Shown: positions 18,369 to 29,590, counted from the first letter of the stretch. The stretch is DNA of 64,000 nt from Ureibacillus chungkukjangi (GCF_003217295.1 NZ_QJTJ01000004.1:1-64000), one strand, 5' to 3'. Numbers and translations are program-made. The notes: generated by a model not told the origin, from the sequence alone.

Positions 18369-18398
18369 TTGACTGAATGCTCATTCATATTTTACAAT
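18369..18398 (+). promoter_or_regulatory. ywjF promoter with FadR-like operator
   Basis: TTGACT (18369-18374) and TACAAT (18393-18398) have an 18-bp spacer. TGACTGAATGCTCATTCA (18370-18387) covers the -35 and spacer and matches 14 of 16 defined positions of the B. subtilis FadR (YsiA) consensus TGAATGANTANTCATTCA as I recall it. A variant occurs before the thiolase gene. Confidence 0.75.
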
Positions 18399-18509
18399 AG
18401 AGACATAAAAATGAGAGGTTTTGAATTAACTAATATTATAGATTATTTTAAGGCTACTCAGGAAAAGTTATTTTGGACAAAGGGGAAAAGGCAAAAAGGG
18501 GGAGAAGAC

Positions 18510-20654
18510 ATGAATGGATTACTAATTGCAAATTGGGTGATGTTTGCAGCGGTTGTATTATACGCATTAGGACTATTCTTCTATCTAGTTAAATCACGCT
18601 ATGAGTTCATTCAACTTGGTAGAAAAGAAGAGTTTGAGTTAAAGCTAAAGGAACGTATTGGGGATTTAGCTGAAAAGGTATTTGGACAATCCAAGCTTTT
18701 GAAAGATAAAAAAATGGGCTTAGTCCACGTTGCCTTCTTCTACGGATTCTTATTAGTTCAATTAGGGGCAATAGATTTAATTTGGAAGGGACTAGCACCG
18801 GATTCACATTTACCGCTTGGTGGATTATATCCTGTATTTACCTTCTTCCAGGAAATTGTAGTATTAACTATTTTAATTGCTGTAGCGGTAGCGTTTTACC
18901 GCCGTTATATGGAAAAGCTTGTTCGTCTTAAAAGAGGCTTTAAAAACGGTTTAGTGTATTTGTTTTTAAGTGTTCTAATGTTCGCTACTCTAATCGGTAA
19001 CGGGATGGCACTTATTTGGCACGGACATGCTTTAACTTTAGCAGAACCAGTTGCATCTAGCATCGCTTGGGCTTTCCAATGGATGTCACCAACGGCAGCT
19101 GCTGTTGTATTCTTCGTAATGTGGTGGGCACATTTAATAGCACTTCTTGCCTTCCTTGTATATATTCCACAAGGAAAGCATTTCCACTTAATTACAGGTA
19201 CAATCAATGCTGTAGTAAACCGCCAAGATCGTATCGGGACACTACGCCCTATTGACTTTGCTGCACTTGAAGAAGCAGAGGATGAGGCAGAAATGCCAGC
19301 ACTTGGCGTCGGTAAAATTACTGACTTTACTCAAAAGCAAATGCTAGATTTATATGCATGTGTGGAATGTGGTCGCTGTACGAATATGTGTCCAGCAACA
19401 GGAACAGGTAAAATGCTTTCTCCTATGGACTTAATCGTGAAGCTTCGAGATCACTTAACATTTACTGGGGCAGTAACTACGAAGCAAAAGCCTTGGGTAC
19501 CAGCATTTGCATTTAATAATACGCAAGGAAATCAGCTTGCTATGGCGGCTGGAGCTGAGGGTGCTGTTATTGAAGATATTTATAGCCCATCATTAATTGG
19601 GGATGTTATCACAGAAGAAGAAATTTGGGCATGTACAACTTGCCGTAACTGTGAGGACCAATGTCCGGTAATGAACGAGCATGTCGATAAAATTATTGAC
19701 CTTCGCCGTTACTTAACAATGACTGAAGGTAAAGTAAATTCTGATGCACAACGCGCTATGAATAATATCGAGCGTCAAGGAAATCCTTGGGGTCTTAACC
19801 GTAAAGAAAAAGAAAACTGGCGAGAGCTTGATTCAACTATTTCGATTCCAACTGTAAAAGAAGCGAAAAAATCTGGTGAAGGCTTTGAGTATTTATTCTG
19901 GGTTGGATCAATGGGATCATTCGATAGCCGTTCACAAAAAATCGCTCTATCCTTCGCTCGTTTAATGAACGAAGCTGGCGTGAAATTTGCGATATTAGGA
20001 AACAAAGAGAAAAACTCAGGGGATACACCTCGCCGTTTAGGAAATGAGTTTTTATTCCAAGAGTTAGCTACAGCTAATATCGACGAATTCGTGAAAAATG
20101 ATGTGACGAAAATTGTTACAATCGACCCGCATGCCTACAATATCTTTAAAAATGAGTACAAGGATTTTGGCTGGGAAGGGGAAGTATACCATCATACTGA
20201 GCTACTATTCGATTTAGTTAATGAAGGGAAGCTGACATTAAATCATCGAGTAGATGAAACGATTGTGTTCCATGATTCATGTTACTTAGGTCGTTACAAT
20301 GATGTATATGATGCACCGCGTGAAATTCTAAAAGCTATCCCGGGTGTAAACCTTGTTGAAATGGAGCGTAACCGTGAAACGGCAATGTGCTGTGGAGCTG
20401 GTGGTGGTCTAATGTGGATGGAGGAGCACGTAGGAAATCGTGTCAATGTGGCGCGAACAGAACAGGCATTAGCAACAGAAGCATCGATTATTTCTTCTGG
20501 CTGTCCGTACTGCTTAACAATGCTTTCAGATGGAACGAAAGCAAAAGAGGTTGAGGAATCAGTTGGCACTTATGATATCGCAGAGCTATTAGAACGTTCT
20601 GTATTCGGTGAAAAAATCGTTGAAGTGGTAGAAGAAGAGGCTGTTGAAGTTTAA
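18510..20654 (+). CDS. ywjF: Membrane-bound Fe-S oxidoreductase, FadF/YwjF type
   Basis: A 714-residue protein. Residues 1-225 have about six hydrophobic segments like a nitrate reductase gamma or heterodisulfide reductase membrane subunit. Two 4Fe-4S motifs follow, CVECGRCTNMCP (284-295) and CTTCRNCEDQCP (375-386). The C-terminal part has CCG-type cysteine motifs (HDSCYLGRYND, AMCCGAGGG). The family is thought to pass electrons from acyl-CoA dehydrogenases or their flavoproteins to menaquinone; that function is inferred. ATG 18510 follows GGGGGAG; in-frame codons further upstream overlap the promoter. Confidence 0.92.
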   Translation: MNGLLIANWVMFAAVVLYALGLFFYLVKSRYEFIQLGRKEEFELKLKERIGDLAEKVFGQSKLLKDKKMGLVHVAFFYGFLLVQLGAIDLIWKGLAPDSHLPLGGLYPVFTFFQEIVVLTILIAVAVAFYRRYMEKLVRLKRGFKNGLVYLFLSVLMFATLIGNGMALIWHGHALTLAEPVASSIAWAFQWMSPTAAAVVFFVMWWAHLIALLAFLVYIPQGKHFHLITGTINAVVNRQDRIGTLRPIDFAALEEAEDEAEMPALGVGKITDFTQKQMLDLYACVECGRCTNMCPATGTGKMLSPMDLIVKLRDHLTFTGAVTTKQKPWVPAFAFNNTQGNQLAMAAGAEGAVIEDIYSPSLIGDVITEEEIWACTTCRNCEDQCPVMNEHVDKIIDLRRYLTMTEGKVNSDAQRAMNNIERQGNPWGLNRKEKENWRELDSTISIPTVKEAKKSGEGFEYLFWVGSMGSFDSRSQKIALSFARLMNEAGVKFAILGNKEKNSGDTPRRLGNEFLFQELATANIDEFVKNDVTKIVTIDPHAYNIFKNEYKDFGWEGEVYHHTELLFDLVNEGKLTLNHRVDETIVFHDSCYLGRYNDVYDAPREILKAIPGVNLVEMERNRETAMCCGAGGGLMWMEEHVGNRVNVARTEQALATEASIISSGCPYCLTMLSDGTKAKEVEESVGTYDIAELLERSVFGEKIVEVVEEEAVEV

Positions 20655-20787
20655 TTCGAAATTAATATGATTTGATGAAAATGTTGATTTTTCTAAGGTA
20701 TTTAATCATAAAAGAGAATAAAATGTAGATATCTGAAAAATTAAAATTGATTATTAGTTTCATATTTTATAAAATATAGATAAATGC

Positions 20788-20819
20788 GAAAAGGGAGTTC
20801 TAAATGGCTCCCTTTTTTA
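20788..20819 (+). terminator. ywjF terminator
   Basis: AAAAGGGAG pairs with CTCCCTTTT and ends in T residues. Confidence 0.88.
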
Positions 20820-20831
20820 TTAAACATAAAT

Positions 20832-20849
20832 TGAGCGAGCGTTCAGTCA
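20832..20849 (-). promoter_or_regulatory. Second FadR-like operator, before the thiolase operon
   Basis: On the minus strand the site reads TGACTGAACGCTCGCTCA, identical at 15 of 18 positions to the site at 18370-18387. It lies between the ywjF terminator and the thiolase start codon. Confidence 0.65.
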
Positions 20850-20966
20850 GGTAGGAGTTTCTCGATTATGTTGGGCGTAAAGTGTGTTTTAAGAACAAGG
20901 GGATTGTTTTTCATTAATATTAAAGCCCAGCTGTAAAAAAACTCGATAGACAAAGGGGATGTAGAT

Positions 20967-22160
20967 TTGAGTAGAACAGTGATTTTAGAAGGAGCAAGAA
21001 CACCATTTGGAAAGTTTGGGGGAGGACTTTCTCCACTTTCTGCAAGTGATTTAGGTGGAAATGCTATTAAAGCAGCTTTAGAAAGAGCAAATGTAGCGAC
21101 GGATACAGTAAACGAAGTCATTATGGGCACTGTACTCCAGGCTGGGCAAGGGCAGATCCCTTCACGCCAAGCAGCAACAAAAGCAGGCATTCCTTACTCA
21201 GTAAAAACTGAAACGATTAACAAAGTCTGTGCCTCAGGTATGCGTAGTGTCACACTAGCAGATCAGCTAATTCGCTTAGGCGACGAAGAGGTAATTGTTG
21301 CTGGTGGGATGGAATCGATGTCCAATGCACCTTACTACTTGCCAAATGGACGCTGGGGTCTTCGAATGGGCGATGCAAAATTAGTAGATGGCATGGTGTA
21401 CGATGGTCTATCATGTGCCTTCCATCCAAATAATGTACACATGGGAACTTACGGGAATGAAACTGCAAATACATTCGAAATTGCAAGAGAAACGCAGGAT
21501 GAGTGGGCAGTTAGAAGTCACCAATTAGCCATTAAAGCGATGGAAGATGGGAAATTTGCTGAAGAAATTACACCGATTGAAATTAAAGGTCGTAAAGGTG
21601 ATATCACGACAGTTCATGAGGATGAAGCGCCTCGTAAAAACACTTCGATGGAAGCGTTATCAAAGCTTAGATCTGCTTTTGATAAGGATGGAACAATTAC
21701 TGCTGGGAATGCCCCAGGTGTAAATGATGGCGCCTGTGCAATGGTGTTAATGAGTGAAGAAAGAGCAAACGAAGAGGGGCGCAAACCATTAGCATATGTT
21801 TTAGGGCATGCAGAGGTTGGCGTAGAGCCTAAGGATTTTCCACAGACACCTGGAATTGTCATCAATGAATTATTAAAGAAGACAAATAAATCCATAGAAG
21901 AAATCGACCTTATCGAAATTAATGAAGCATTCTCAGCAGTGGCTTTAGTTAGCAATCAAATTGCAGGAATCGATTCAGAAAAAGTCAATGTTAATGGTGG
22001 AGCAGTAGCACTAGGGCATCCAATTGGAGCATCTGGAGCAAGAATCATTTTAACATTAGCATACGAGCTAAAACGTCGTGGAGGTGGCATTGGTATCGCA
22101 GCGATCTGTTCGGGCGGTGGTCAAGGCGATGCCATTATGATCGAGGTACCTAAACAATAA
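20967..22160 (+). CDS. mmgA: Acetyl-CoA acetyltransferase (thiolase)
   Basis: A 397-residue thiolase that condenses or cleaves 3-ketoacyl-CoA. The nucleophile Cys88 lies in [11 protein letters not shown], and the C-terminal catalytic His and Cys are in [10 protein letters not shown] and [10 protein letters not shown]. The start is TTG 20967 with AAAGGGG about 9 bases before it. It heads a cluster with 3-hydroxyacyl-CoA dehydrogenase and two acyl-CoA dehydrogenases, in the same order as B. subtilis mmgA-mmgB-mmgC, so I use the mmgA name with reservation. Confidence 0.92.
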   Translation: MSRTVILEGARTPFGKFGGGLSPLSASDLGGNAIKAALERANVATDTVNEVIMGTVLQAGQGQIPSRQAATKAGIPYSVKTETINKVCASGMRSVTLADQLIRLGDEEVIVAGGMESMSNAPYYLPNGRWGLRMGDAKLVDGMVYDGLSCAFHPNNVHMGTYGNETANTFEIARETQDEWAVRSHQLAIKAMEDGKFAEEITPIEIKGRKGDITTVHEDEAPRKNTSMEALSKLRSAFDKDGTITAGNAPGVNDGACAMVLMSEERANEEGRKPLAYVLGHAEVGVEPKDFPQTPGIVINELLKKTNKSIEEIDLIEINEAFSAVALVSNQIAGIDSEKVNVNGGAVALGHPIGASGARIILTLAYELKRRGGGIGIAAICSGGGQGDAIMIEVPKQ

Positions 22161-22221
22161 TTTAGTGCCATTTTCGAAAATAAGTCAGATACTTCAACAA
22201 TTGACAGGGGATGAGAGAGTA

Positions 22222-23076
22222 GTGACGATTCAAAAAGTAATGGTGGTTGGTGCCGGACAAATGGGATCAGGGATTGCGCAGGTTTGTGCACAGGCTGGTC
22301 TTGACGTGAAACTGAATGATATGAAGCAAGAGTTTTTCGAACGAGGCATAGGGGTTATAACAAAAAATCTAGCAAGAGATGTAGCAAAAGGAAGAAAAAC
22401 TGAAGAAGAAAAAGAGGCTGTACTTAGTCGAATCTCCATGTCTCTTGATTTGAAGGATGCCTGTGATGTAGACATCGTGATTGAAGCAGCAACAGAAAAT
22501 ATGGAGATTAAACAGTCGATTTTTAGAGAGCTGGATGGTATTGCACCAAAGCATGCGATTTTGGCAACGAATACTTCATCTTTACCAATTACGGAAATTG
22601 CTGCTGTAACACAGCGACCAGAGCAGGTTATTGGGATGCATTTTATGAATCCAGTGCCAGTAATGAAGCTTGTTGAAATTATTCGTGGTCTGGCAACTGC
22701 TGATGAGGTATACGAGGCAGTAGAAGAAATGACTCGTAAATTATCCAAGACGCCAGTTGAGGTGAATGATTTTCCAGGATTTATCTCAAATCGAATTTTG
22801 TTACCGATGATCAATGAAGCAATCTATGCATTGTATGAAGGGGTTGCCACAAAGGAAGCTATTGATGATGTTATGAAGCTTGGTATGAATCATCCAATGG
22901 GACCATTGACTCTAGCTGATTTTATCGGCTTAGATACATGTCTATCAATTATGGAAATTCTGCATGATGGATTAGGAGACAGCAAATATCGACCATGTCC
23001 ACTTCTTCGTAAATATGTGGCTGCAGGCTGGCTTGGAAGAAAAACAGGTCGAGGGTTCTACGTTTACGAAGACTAA
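22222..23076 (+). CDS. mmgB: 3-hydroxybutyryl-CoA dehydrogenase
   Basis: A 284-residue NAD(P)-dependent 3-hydroxyacyl-CoA dehydrogenase. The N-terminal Rossmann motif is GAGQMGSG (residues 10-17). [11 protein letters not shown] and [15 protein letters not shown] carry the conserved Ser and His/Glu catalytic residues, and [11 protein letters not shown] begins the C-terminal domain. GTG 22222 gives the usual family length and has AGGGG upstream; the frame is open for 19 more codons upstream without a good site. Second gene of the thiolase operon. Confidence 0.92.
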   Translation: MTIQKVMVVGAGQMGSGIAQVCAQAGLDVKLNDMKQEFFERGIGVITKNLARDVAKGRKTEEEKEAVLSRISMSLDLKDACDVDIVIEAATENMEIKQSIFRELDGIAPKHAILATNTSSLPITEIAAVTQRPEQVIGMHFMNPVPVMKLVEIIRGLATADEVYEAVEEMTRKLSKTPVEVNDFPGFISNRILLPMINEAIYALYEGVATKEAIDDVMKLGMNHPMGPLTLADFIGLDTCLSIMEILHDGLGDSKYRPCPLLRKYVAAGWLGRKTGRGFYVYED

Positions 23077-23088
23077 GGAGGGTTTCAG

Positions 23089-24216
23089 ATGCATCTAGTG
23101 TTTACAGAAGAGCAAATGATGATGCGAGAAATGGTGCGTCAGTTTGCGGAAAGTGAAATTACTCCATTCATCGACAAAATGGAGCAGGGAGAATTCCCTC
23201 ATGACATCCTGAAAAAAATGGGAGAGCTTGGTCTGATGGGCATTACAGTTCCTGAAGAGTATGGCGGGGCAGGAATGGACTTTACCTCCTATATTTTAGC
23301 CATCAACGAGCTATCTAAAGTAAGTGCAGTGGTTGGAGTGATTCTTTCCGTGCATACTTCGGTTGGAACAAATCCAATTCTATATTTTGGAACAGAAGAA
23401 CAAAAGAAAAAATATGTGCCGAAATTAGCGAGCGGAGAGTATTTAGGAGCGTTCTGCTTAACAGAGCCAGAAGCGGGATCTGATGCAGGTGCTTTAAAAA
23501 CGAAAGCCGTAAAACAGGATGACTACTATGTGTTGAATGGCTCGAAGGTCTTTATCACAAATGGCGGTGAGGCAGATGTATATATTGTGTTTGCCTCAAC
23601 AAATCCAACACGAGGGTCCCGCGGCATCTCTGCTTTCATAGTAGAAAAGGATACACCAGGGTTCATCGTTGGAAAAGATGAGAAGAAAATGGGGCTCCAT
23701 GGCTCTCGAACGGTGCAGCTAACCTTTGAAAATATGAAAGTACCTGCAGAAAACCTATTAGGCAATGAAAACGAGGGCTTTAAAATCGCCATGGCCAACT
23801 TGAATATCGGTCGAATCGGTATTGCCTCACAAAGCTTAGGAATTGCTGAAGCGGCATTGGAGGCAGCAACAAACTATGCGAAAGAGCGAGTTCAGTTTGG
23901 AAAGCCAATTGCTGCAAACCAAGGGATCGGTTTCAAATTAGCAGATATGGCAACAGCGGTAGAATCAGCGAAATTACTAGTTTATAGAGCAGCAAATTAT
24001 CAGTCACTAGGATTGAAATGTACAAAAGAAGCATCAATGGCAAAGCTGTTCGCTTCTAAAACAGCAGTACAGGTTACAACAGAAGCAATCCAGGTCTTTG
24101 GCGGCTACGGCTACACCGAGGACTATCCAGTAGAACGATACTTCCGCGACGCCAAAGTAACCGAAATCTACGAAGGCACAAGCGAAATCCAAAAAATCGT
24201 AATCAGCAAACACTAA
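23089..24216 (+). CDS. mmgC: Short-chain acyl-CoA dehydrogenase
   Basis: A 375-residue FAD enzyme of the butyryl-CoA dehydrogenase type. Signature sequences include CLTEPEAGSDAG, NGSKVFITNGG, the FAD-binding [26 protein letters not shown] region, and the catalytic Glu in IYEGTSEIQ. AAGGAGGG precedes the ATG, 13 bp after the previous gene. It is about half identical by eye to the next gene, a likely old tandem duplication. It feeds electrons via ETF, possibly to YwjF. Confidence 0.92.
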   Translation: MHLVFTEEQMMMREMVRQFAESEITPFIDKMEQGEFPHDILKKMGELGLMGITVPEEYGGAGMDFTSYILAINELSKVSAVVGVILSVHTSVGTNPILYFGTEEQKKKYVPKLASGEYLGAFCLTEPEAGSDAGALKTKAVKQDDYYVLNGSKVFITNGGEADVYIVFASTNPTRGSRGISAFIVEKDTPGFIVGKDEKKMGLHGSRTVQLTFENMKVPAENLLGNENEGFKIAMANLNIGRIGIASQSLGIAEAALEAATNYAKERVQFGKPIAANQGIGFKLADMATAVESAKLLVYRAANYQSLGLKCTKEASMAKLFASKTAVQVTTEAIQVFGGYGYTEDYPVERYFRDAKVTEIYEGTSEIQKIVISKH

Positions 24217-24225
24217 AATTGAATG

Positions 24226-24348
24226 GGTGCCAGGTACATGAATAATTTAGAATATTCGGAGTTGTTATGAAGTTGTTCGCGTACCTGGCACACAAAATAT
24301 TCAGAATTAAACCAGAATTGTTTATGTACCTGGTACATAAACAATTCT
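24226..24348. repeat. 45-bp REP-like array, copy 1
   Basis: The motif GTACCTGGCAC or a variant occurs at 24227-24237 (inverted), 24281-24291 and 24326-24336, the last two 45 bp apart. The last copy is the centre of a perfect palindrome, 24314-24348, with 17-bp arms (AGAATTGTTTATGTACC) about a single T. The same repeat occurs at 49367-49480. It lies between two genes of one apparent operon. Confidence 0.85.
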
Positions 24349-24378
24349 GATCCAAAACAATTAATGGGGGAATGGAAG

Positions 24379-25518
24379 ATGAATTTTCAGTTGTCAGAGG
24401 AGCATGAGCAGTTACGTGAGATGATTCGGGAGTTTGCGTTGAATGAGGTGGCACCTTCTGCGGCAGAGCGTGATGAGGAGGAGCGTTTTGATATTGAAAT
24501 CTGGAATAAGATGGCGGAGCTTGGGTTAACGGGAATTCCTTGGCCTGAAGAGTATGGTGGCGCTGGTTTCGATTTCTTGGCCTATGCGATTGCAGTTGAG
24601 GAACTGTCGCGAGTTTGTGCGTCTACAGGGGTTACGCTATCTGCACATACGTCTTTAGCAGGCTGGCCGATTTACAAGTTCGGTAATGAAGAGCAAAAAC
24701 AAAAATACCTTCGACCTATGGCAGAGGGGAAAAAAATCGGTGCTTACTGTTTAACGGAGGCTGGTTCTGGAAGTGACGCGGGCGGCATGAAAACAAATGC
24801 GAAGCTTGATGGTGACGAGTATGTATTAAATGGCTCGAAGATCTTCATTACAAACGGTGGGATTGCTGACACTTATGTAGTGTTTGCCGTAACAGATCCT
24901 GATTCAAAGCATAAAGGCACTAGTGCATTTATCGTAGAATCTAGCTTCCTAGGGTTTGGCGTAGGGAAAAAAGAAAAGAAAATGGGGATTCGTTCATCAC
25001 CAACAACGGAAATCATCTTTGACAACTGTCGTGTCCCGAAGGAAAACCTTCTTGGAAATGAAGGAGAGGGCTTTATCATTGCCATGCAAACTTTAGATGG
25101 AGGAAGAAATGGAATTGCGGCTCAAGCGGTTGGGATTGCACAAGGGGCCTTAGATGCAGCAACAGTTTATGCAAAAGAGCGTGTTCAATTTGGAAAACCA
25201 ATCTCTGCAAACCAAGGAGTATCCTTTAAGCTTGCAGACATGGCAACGTCTATCGAAGCTTCAAGACTATTAACTTATAATGCAGCTTGGCTAGAATCGA
25301 ATAATTTGCCTTATGGGAAAATGTCAGCAATGGCGAAGCTTATGGCAGGAGATACTGCAATGTCTGTTACAACAGAGGCAGTACAAGTATTTGGTGGCTA
25401 TGGCTATACAAAAGATTACCCAGTAGAGCGCTATATGCGTGATGCGAAAATTACTCAAATTTATGAAGGTACACAAGAGATTCAACGACTAGTTATCTCT
25501 CGTATGCTGACAAAATAA
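24379..25518 (+). CDS. acdA: Acyl-CoA dehydrogenase AcdA
   Basis: A 379-residue acyl-CoA dehydrogenase, the same length as B. subtilis AcdA and with the same MNF opening. It shows [44 protein letters not shown] and IYEGTQEIQ motifs, the last holding the catalytic Glu. ATG 24379 was chosen with GGGGGA 8 bases upstream rather than ATG 24364. It is followed after 3 bp by the TetR regulator gene. Confidence 0.93.
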   Translation: MNFQLSEEHEQLREMIREFALNEVAPSAAERDEEERFDIEIWNKMAELGLTGIPWPEEYGGAGFDFLAYAIAVEELSRVCASTGVTLSAHTSLAGWPIYKFGNEEQKQKYLRPMAEGKKIGAYCLTEAGSGSDAGGMKTNAKLDGDEYVLNGSKIFITNGGIADTYVVFAVTDPDSKHKGTSAFIVESSFLGFGVGKKEKKMGIRSSPTTEIIFDNCRVPKENLLGNEGEGFIIAMQTLDGGRNGIAAQAVGIAQGALDAATVYAKERVQFGKPISANQGVSFKLADMATSIEASRLLTYNAAWLESNNLPYGKMSAMAKLMAGDTAMSVTTEAVQVFGGYGYTKDYPVERYMRDAKITQIYEGTQEIQRLVISRMLTK

Positions 25519-25521
25519 TCA

Positions 25522-26163
25522 ATGACAGAACAAAATGAGAAAATCTTAGTTAAATCATCTGTTAAGGATGAGGGTCTCATTGAAATTCGAAGAAAACAAA
25601 TCGTTGATGGAGCGTTGAAATTATTTAAAGAAAAAGGATTTCATCGTGCCACAACAAGAGAAATTGCCAAAGCTGCCGGATTTAGCATCGGAACTTTGTA
25701 TGAATACATTCGTACAAAGGAGGATGTCCTTTATTTAGTCTGCGACAATATTTATCATCAAGTGATTCAGCGATTATCTCATATTTCTACAAGCTCTGGA
25801 ACTATTGAAGAGTTGACAGAAGCGATAAAACAATACTTTTTGTTGATCGATAGTATGGTAGATGAATTTACCATTATGTATCAAGAAACGAAGACCTTGC
25901 CAAAGGATGCGCAAAGCTATGTTTTAAAGAAGGAATTAGAGATGGTTGCACTTTTTGAAAAAATCCTGAAAGCCTGTGTACAATCGGGGCAATTGAAGGT
26001 ATCAGACAAGGAGGTTTTTTTAGCAGCAAATCATATCGTTGTACAAGGGCAAGCTTGGGCATTTCGAAAATGGGCCTTACATAAGCACTTTACCATTAAG
26101 GACTATACAGCTGCCCAAACAAAGATGTGCTTATCTGGAATTTTACATTTTGAAGAATCATGA
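25522..26163 (+). CDS. TetR/AcrR family regulator (FadR-like)
   Basis: A 213-residue TetR regulator. The DNA-binding region is at about residues 22-70 (RRKQIVDGALKLFKEKGFHRATTREIAKAAGFSIGTLYEY-like). The ligand domain is helical and unassigned. No strong ribosome site is visible, so translation is probably coupled to acdA 3 bp upstream. Context among beta-oxidation genes and the TGACTGAA-type palindromes before ywjF and the thiolase gene suggest an acyl-CoA-responsive repressor of this island. That is inferred. Confidence 0.88.
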   Translation: MTEQNEKILVKSSVKDEGLIEIRRKQIVDGALKLFKEKGFHRATTREIAKAAGFSIGTLYEYIRTKEDVLYLVCDNIYHQVIQRLSHISTSSGTIEELTEAIKQYFLLIDSMVDEFTIMYQETKTLPKDAQSYVLKKELEMVALFEKILKACVQSGQLKVSDKEVFLAANHIVVQGQAWAFRKWALHKHFTIKDYTAAQTKMCLSGILHFEES

Positions 26164-26172
26164 AGCTCAAAC

Positions 26173-26220
26173 ACCGCCAAAAGCATACGTATGTACGTTG
26201 CAAAGAAGCGGTTTTTTTTA
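26173..26220 (+). terminator. Terminator after the TetR gene
   Basis: ACCGC and GCGGT arms enclose an inner GCA/TGC stem, followed by eight T. It separates icmF from the upstream operon. Confidence 0.65.
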
Positions 26221-26314
26221 TAGGCATAAAGTGTATGCGAAGGCGAAATGGGGATGGAAGCTTCGCAAATCACGCTTTTAAAAAGTAATCACGTTCTTGA
26301 AAGGGGTACTAAAT

Positions 26315-29300
26315 ATGGTAAATATAAAACAAGCTAACGATACAGATAAAAAGGGTGTCTATCGTCCGAAGCACCATGTACGTTTTGTAACGGCATCGAG
26401 TTTATTTGACGGTCATGATGTTTCGGTTAACATTATGCGCCGTATATTACAGGCAAGTGGTGTAGAAGTAATTCACCTTGGACATAACCGTTCAGTTGAA
26501 GAGGTAGTCAATGCTGCTATTCAAGAGGATGCACAGGCAGTTGCCATTTCCTCTTATCAGGGTGGGCATATGGAATACTTTAAATATATGCATGATTTAT
26601 TGCACGAAAAAGGTGCGCCGCATATCAAAATCTATGGTGGCGGCGGTGGAGTCATTCTACCGAAGGAAATCGAGGAGCTTCACGAATATGGCATTGCTGG
26701 TATCTTCTCTCCAGAGGATGGAATGAAGCTTGGCTTGCAAGGGATGATTAATAAACAAATCGAGGAAGCAGACTTTTCAACCTTGAAAGGGAATAATATA
26801 GTGCTGCTAGATAAGCTTTCAACAGATCGACCGGAATTACTTGCAAACTTGATTACATCCGCAGAATTAGGTGGAGATGGGCAAACGGTTCACCTTGTTG
26901 AAGAAGCGAGGAAAAAATCTAAGAATACTCCAGTATTAGGGATTACGGGGACAGGTGGAGCAGGGAAATCTTCGCTAACTGATGAATTAATTCGCCGCTT
27001 TTTACGCGAATTTCCAGAGAAGAAAATTGCCATTATCTCTGTCGATCCTACAAAGCAAAAAACGGGAGGAGCTCTTCTTGGAGACCGAATTCGCATGAAC
27101 GCCATTTTCGATAACCGTGTTTATATGCGCAGTCTAGCTACGCGTGGCTCAAGAACAGAGCTATCTGCATCTATTGGAGATGTGCTTGATATTGTAAAGG
27201 CTGCCGGTTTTGATCTTATTATTGTTGAAACAAGCGGGATTGGGCAAGGTGATGCTGAAATTACAAAATATACGGATCTTTCGATGTATGTAATGACGAG
27301 CGAGTTTGGTGCACCAACACAATTAGAGAAAATTGATATGATCGATTATGCTGATTTAATCGTCATCAATAAGTTTGAACGCAAGGGCTCTGAGGATGCA
27401 CTTCGTCAGGTTCAGAAGCAATACCAGCGTTCTCATGAGCTATGGACCGAAGAGTTAGATAAAATGCCAGTCTACGGCACGATTGCCAGTCAATTCAACG
27501 ATAAAGGAACGAACTCTCTATTTGCCGCTCTTGTAACGAAAATCAATGAAAAGTTTAGCTTTGACTGGAAAACATCCTACGAGTTATTTGTGAAAACTCA
27601 AAAACAAGATGTAATTATTCCTAATAATCGCCGCTATTATTTAAGAGAGATTGCCGATACGGTTCGCAACTACCATAAAACTTCTGCACAGCAGGTTGAT
27701 TTGGCAAGAAAGCTTTATCAACTGGAAGGAACAATTCATCAATTACTCGAAAAATCACCAGTCGATGCATTAGTCAAATCGCTTGAGTCTTTGGTGGAGG
27801 GTGTGCAAGCTGAATTAACTGCAGAATCGAAACGAATTCTTGCAAACTGGGAGAAGCTCAAGGAATCCTATGCAGGCGATGAATTTGTCACTAAGGTTCG
27901 GGATAAAGAAATCCGTACACTATTAAAAACGACATCCTTATCAGGGACTAAAATTCCAAAGGTTGCCTTACCAAAATTTAAGGATTATGGGGAGATTTTA
28001 CGTTGGGTTTACGCTGAGAATGTTCCTGGTTATTTCCCTTATACTGCTGGAGTATTCCCATTTAAACGAGAGGGCGAGGATCCAAAACGTCAATTTGCTG
28101 GAGAGGGAACACCAGAACGTACTAATAAACGATTCCATTATTTATCGAAGGATGATGATGCAAAGCGCCTTTCTACAGCGTTTGATTCGGTTACTTTATA
28201 TGGTGAAGACCCAGATTATCGTCCTGATATATATGGTAAGGTCGGAGAGTCGGGCGTAAGCGTATGTACCTTGGAGGATATGAAAAAGCTATACGCTGGC
28301 TTTGATTTATGCGCACCTTCCACATCGGTTTCCATGACAATCAATGGTCCAGCACCGATTATTTTAGCGATGTTTATGAATACAGCTATCGATCAGCAGG
28401 TGAGAAAGACAGAAGAAGAGCTAGGTCGACAGCTTACTGTGGAAGAATTTACAGAGGTGCGTGAAAAAACATTGCAGGTTGTTCGCGGTACAGTGCAGGC
28501 GGATATTTTGAAGGAAGATCAGGGGCAAAACACATGCATCTTTTCAACAGAATTTGCTCTTCGTATGATGGGTGATATACAGGCCTATTTCATTGATCAC
28601 AAGGTACGCAACTATTATTCAGTTTCAATTTCGGGCTATCATATTGCAGAAGCTGGAGCCAATCCAATTTCACAGCTAGCCTTTACTTTAGCTAACGGCT
28701 TTACCTATGTTGAATATTATTTAAGTAGAGGCATGAATATCGATGATTTTGCACCGAATCTATCATTCTTCTTCTCGAACGGGCTAGATCCTGAGTATAC
28801 AGTAATTGGCCGAGTGGCTCGCAGAATTTGGTCCATTGTTATGCGTGATAAATACAATGCAAATGAACGCTCACAAAAGCTGAAGTACCATGTACAAACT
28901 TCGGGCCGTTCATTACATGCACAGGAAATTGATTTTAACGATATTCGTACTACGTTACAGGCGTTAATGGCTCTTCAGGATAATTGTAACTCTCTTCATA
29001 CAAATGCTTATGATGAGGCGATTACAACACCTACAGAAGAATCTGTTCGACGTGCGATGGCGATTCAGATGATTATTACAAAAGAGCATGGTTTATCAAA
29101 AAATGAAAACCCTTTGCAAGGCGCGTTTATCGTGGAGGAGTTAACGGATTTGGTTGAAAATGCTGTCCTTGAGGAATTTGAGCGTATGAATGATCGTGGG
29201 GGAGTTCTAGGTGCGATGGAAACACAATATCAACGCGGGAAAATTCAAGAAGAATCGATGTATTATGAGCACCTTAAGCATTCAGGCGAGCTGCCAATCA

Positions 29301-29590
29301 TCGGAGTGAATACCTATTTAAACCCAAATCCACCTACAGCCGACAGCATTAATAGCATGCAGATTGCTCGTGCTTCAAAAGAAGAAAAGGAACTGCAGAT
29401 TCATAATTTACAAGCATTCCAAACAAGCCATCAAACTGACTGTGAGGCTTCCTTAAATAAGCTGAAGGAAGTAGCTCTTTCGGGAGACAATATTTTCGAG
29501 CAGCTAATGGAGACAGTCCGAGTAGCAAGCCTTGGCCAAATCACAAAAGCTTTATACGAGGTTGGCGGGCAATACAGAAGAAATATGTAA
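26315..29590 (+). CDS. icmF: Fused isobutyryl-CoA mutase IcmF
   Basis: A 1091-residue adenosylcobalamin-dependent acyl-CoA mutase that interconverts isobutyryl-CoA and butyryl-CoA. Domain order: B12-binding Rossmann domain with [13 protein letters not shown] (His34 as cobalt ligand); a MeaI-like G-protein chaperone with P-loop GTGGAGKSS (211-219) and NKFERKG; a linker; and the large mutase domain ([30 protein letters not shown]). ATG 26315 follows AAGGGG at a good distance. It connects branched-chain acyl-CoA with the beta-oxidation genes upstream. The cofactor is probably supplied by the nearby btu-yvqK operon. Confidence 0.96.
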   Translation: MVNIKQANDTDKKGVYRPKHHVRFVTASSLFDGHDVSVNIMRRILQASGVEVIHLGHNRSVEEVVNAAIQEDAQAVAISSYQGGHMEYFKYMHDLLHEKGAPHIKIYGGGGGVILPKEIEELHEYGIAGIFSPEDGMKLGLQGMINKQIEEADFSTLKGNNIVLLDKLSTDRPELLANLITSAELGGDGQTVHLVEEARKKSKNTPVLGITGTGGAGKSSLTDELIRRFLREFPEKKIAIISVDPTKQKTGGALLGDRIRMNAIFDNRVYMRSLATRGSRTELSASIGDVLDIVKAAGFDLIIVETSGIGQGDAEITKYTDLSMYVMTSEFGAPTQLEKIDMIDYADLIVINKFERKGSEDALRQVQKQYQRSHELWTEELDKMPVYGTIASQFNDKGTNSLFAALVTKINEKFSFDWKTSYELFVKTQKQDVIIPNNRRYYLREIADTVRNYHKTSAQQVDLARKLYQLEGTIHQLLEKSPVDALVKSLESLVEGVQAELTAESKRILANWEKLKESYAGDEFVTKVRDKEIRTLLKTTSLSGTKIPKVALPKFKDYGEILRWVYAENVPGYFPYTAGVFPFKREGEDPKRQFAGEGTPERTNKRFHYLSKDDDAKRLSTAFDSVTLYGEDPDYRPDIYGKVGESGVSVCTLEDMKKLYAGFDLCAPSTSVSMTINGPAPIILAMFMNTAIDQQVRKTEEELGRQLTVEEFTEVREKTLQVVRGTVQADILKEDQGQNTCIFSTEFALRMMGDIQAYFIDHKVRNYYSVSISGYHIAEAGANPISQLAFTLANGFTYVEYYLSRGMNIDDFAPNLSFFFSNGLDPEYTVIGRVARRIWSIVMRDKYNANERSQKLKYHVQTSGRSLHAQEIDFNDIRTTLQALMALQDNCNSLHTNAYDEAITTPTEESVRRAMAIQMIITKEHGLSKNENPLQGAFIVEELTDLVENAVLEEFERMNDRGGVLGAMETQYQRGKIQEESMYYEHLKHSGELPIIGVNTYLNPNPPTADSINSMQIARASKEEKELQIHNLQAFQTSHQTDCEASLNKLKEVALSGDNIFEQLMETVRVASLGQITKALYEVGGQYRRNM

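Noticed and set aside
24203-24454. 83-codon minus-strand frame at the first REP-like array
   Set aside because: It extends into the opposite strand of acdA and owes its open frame to the repeat.
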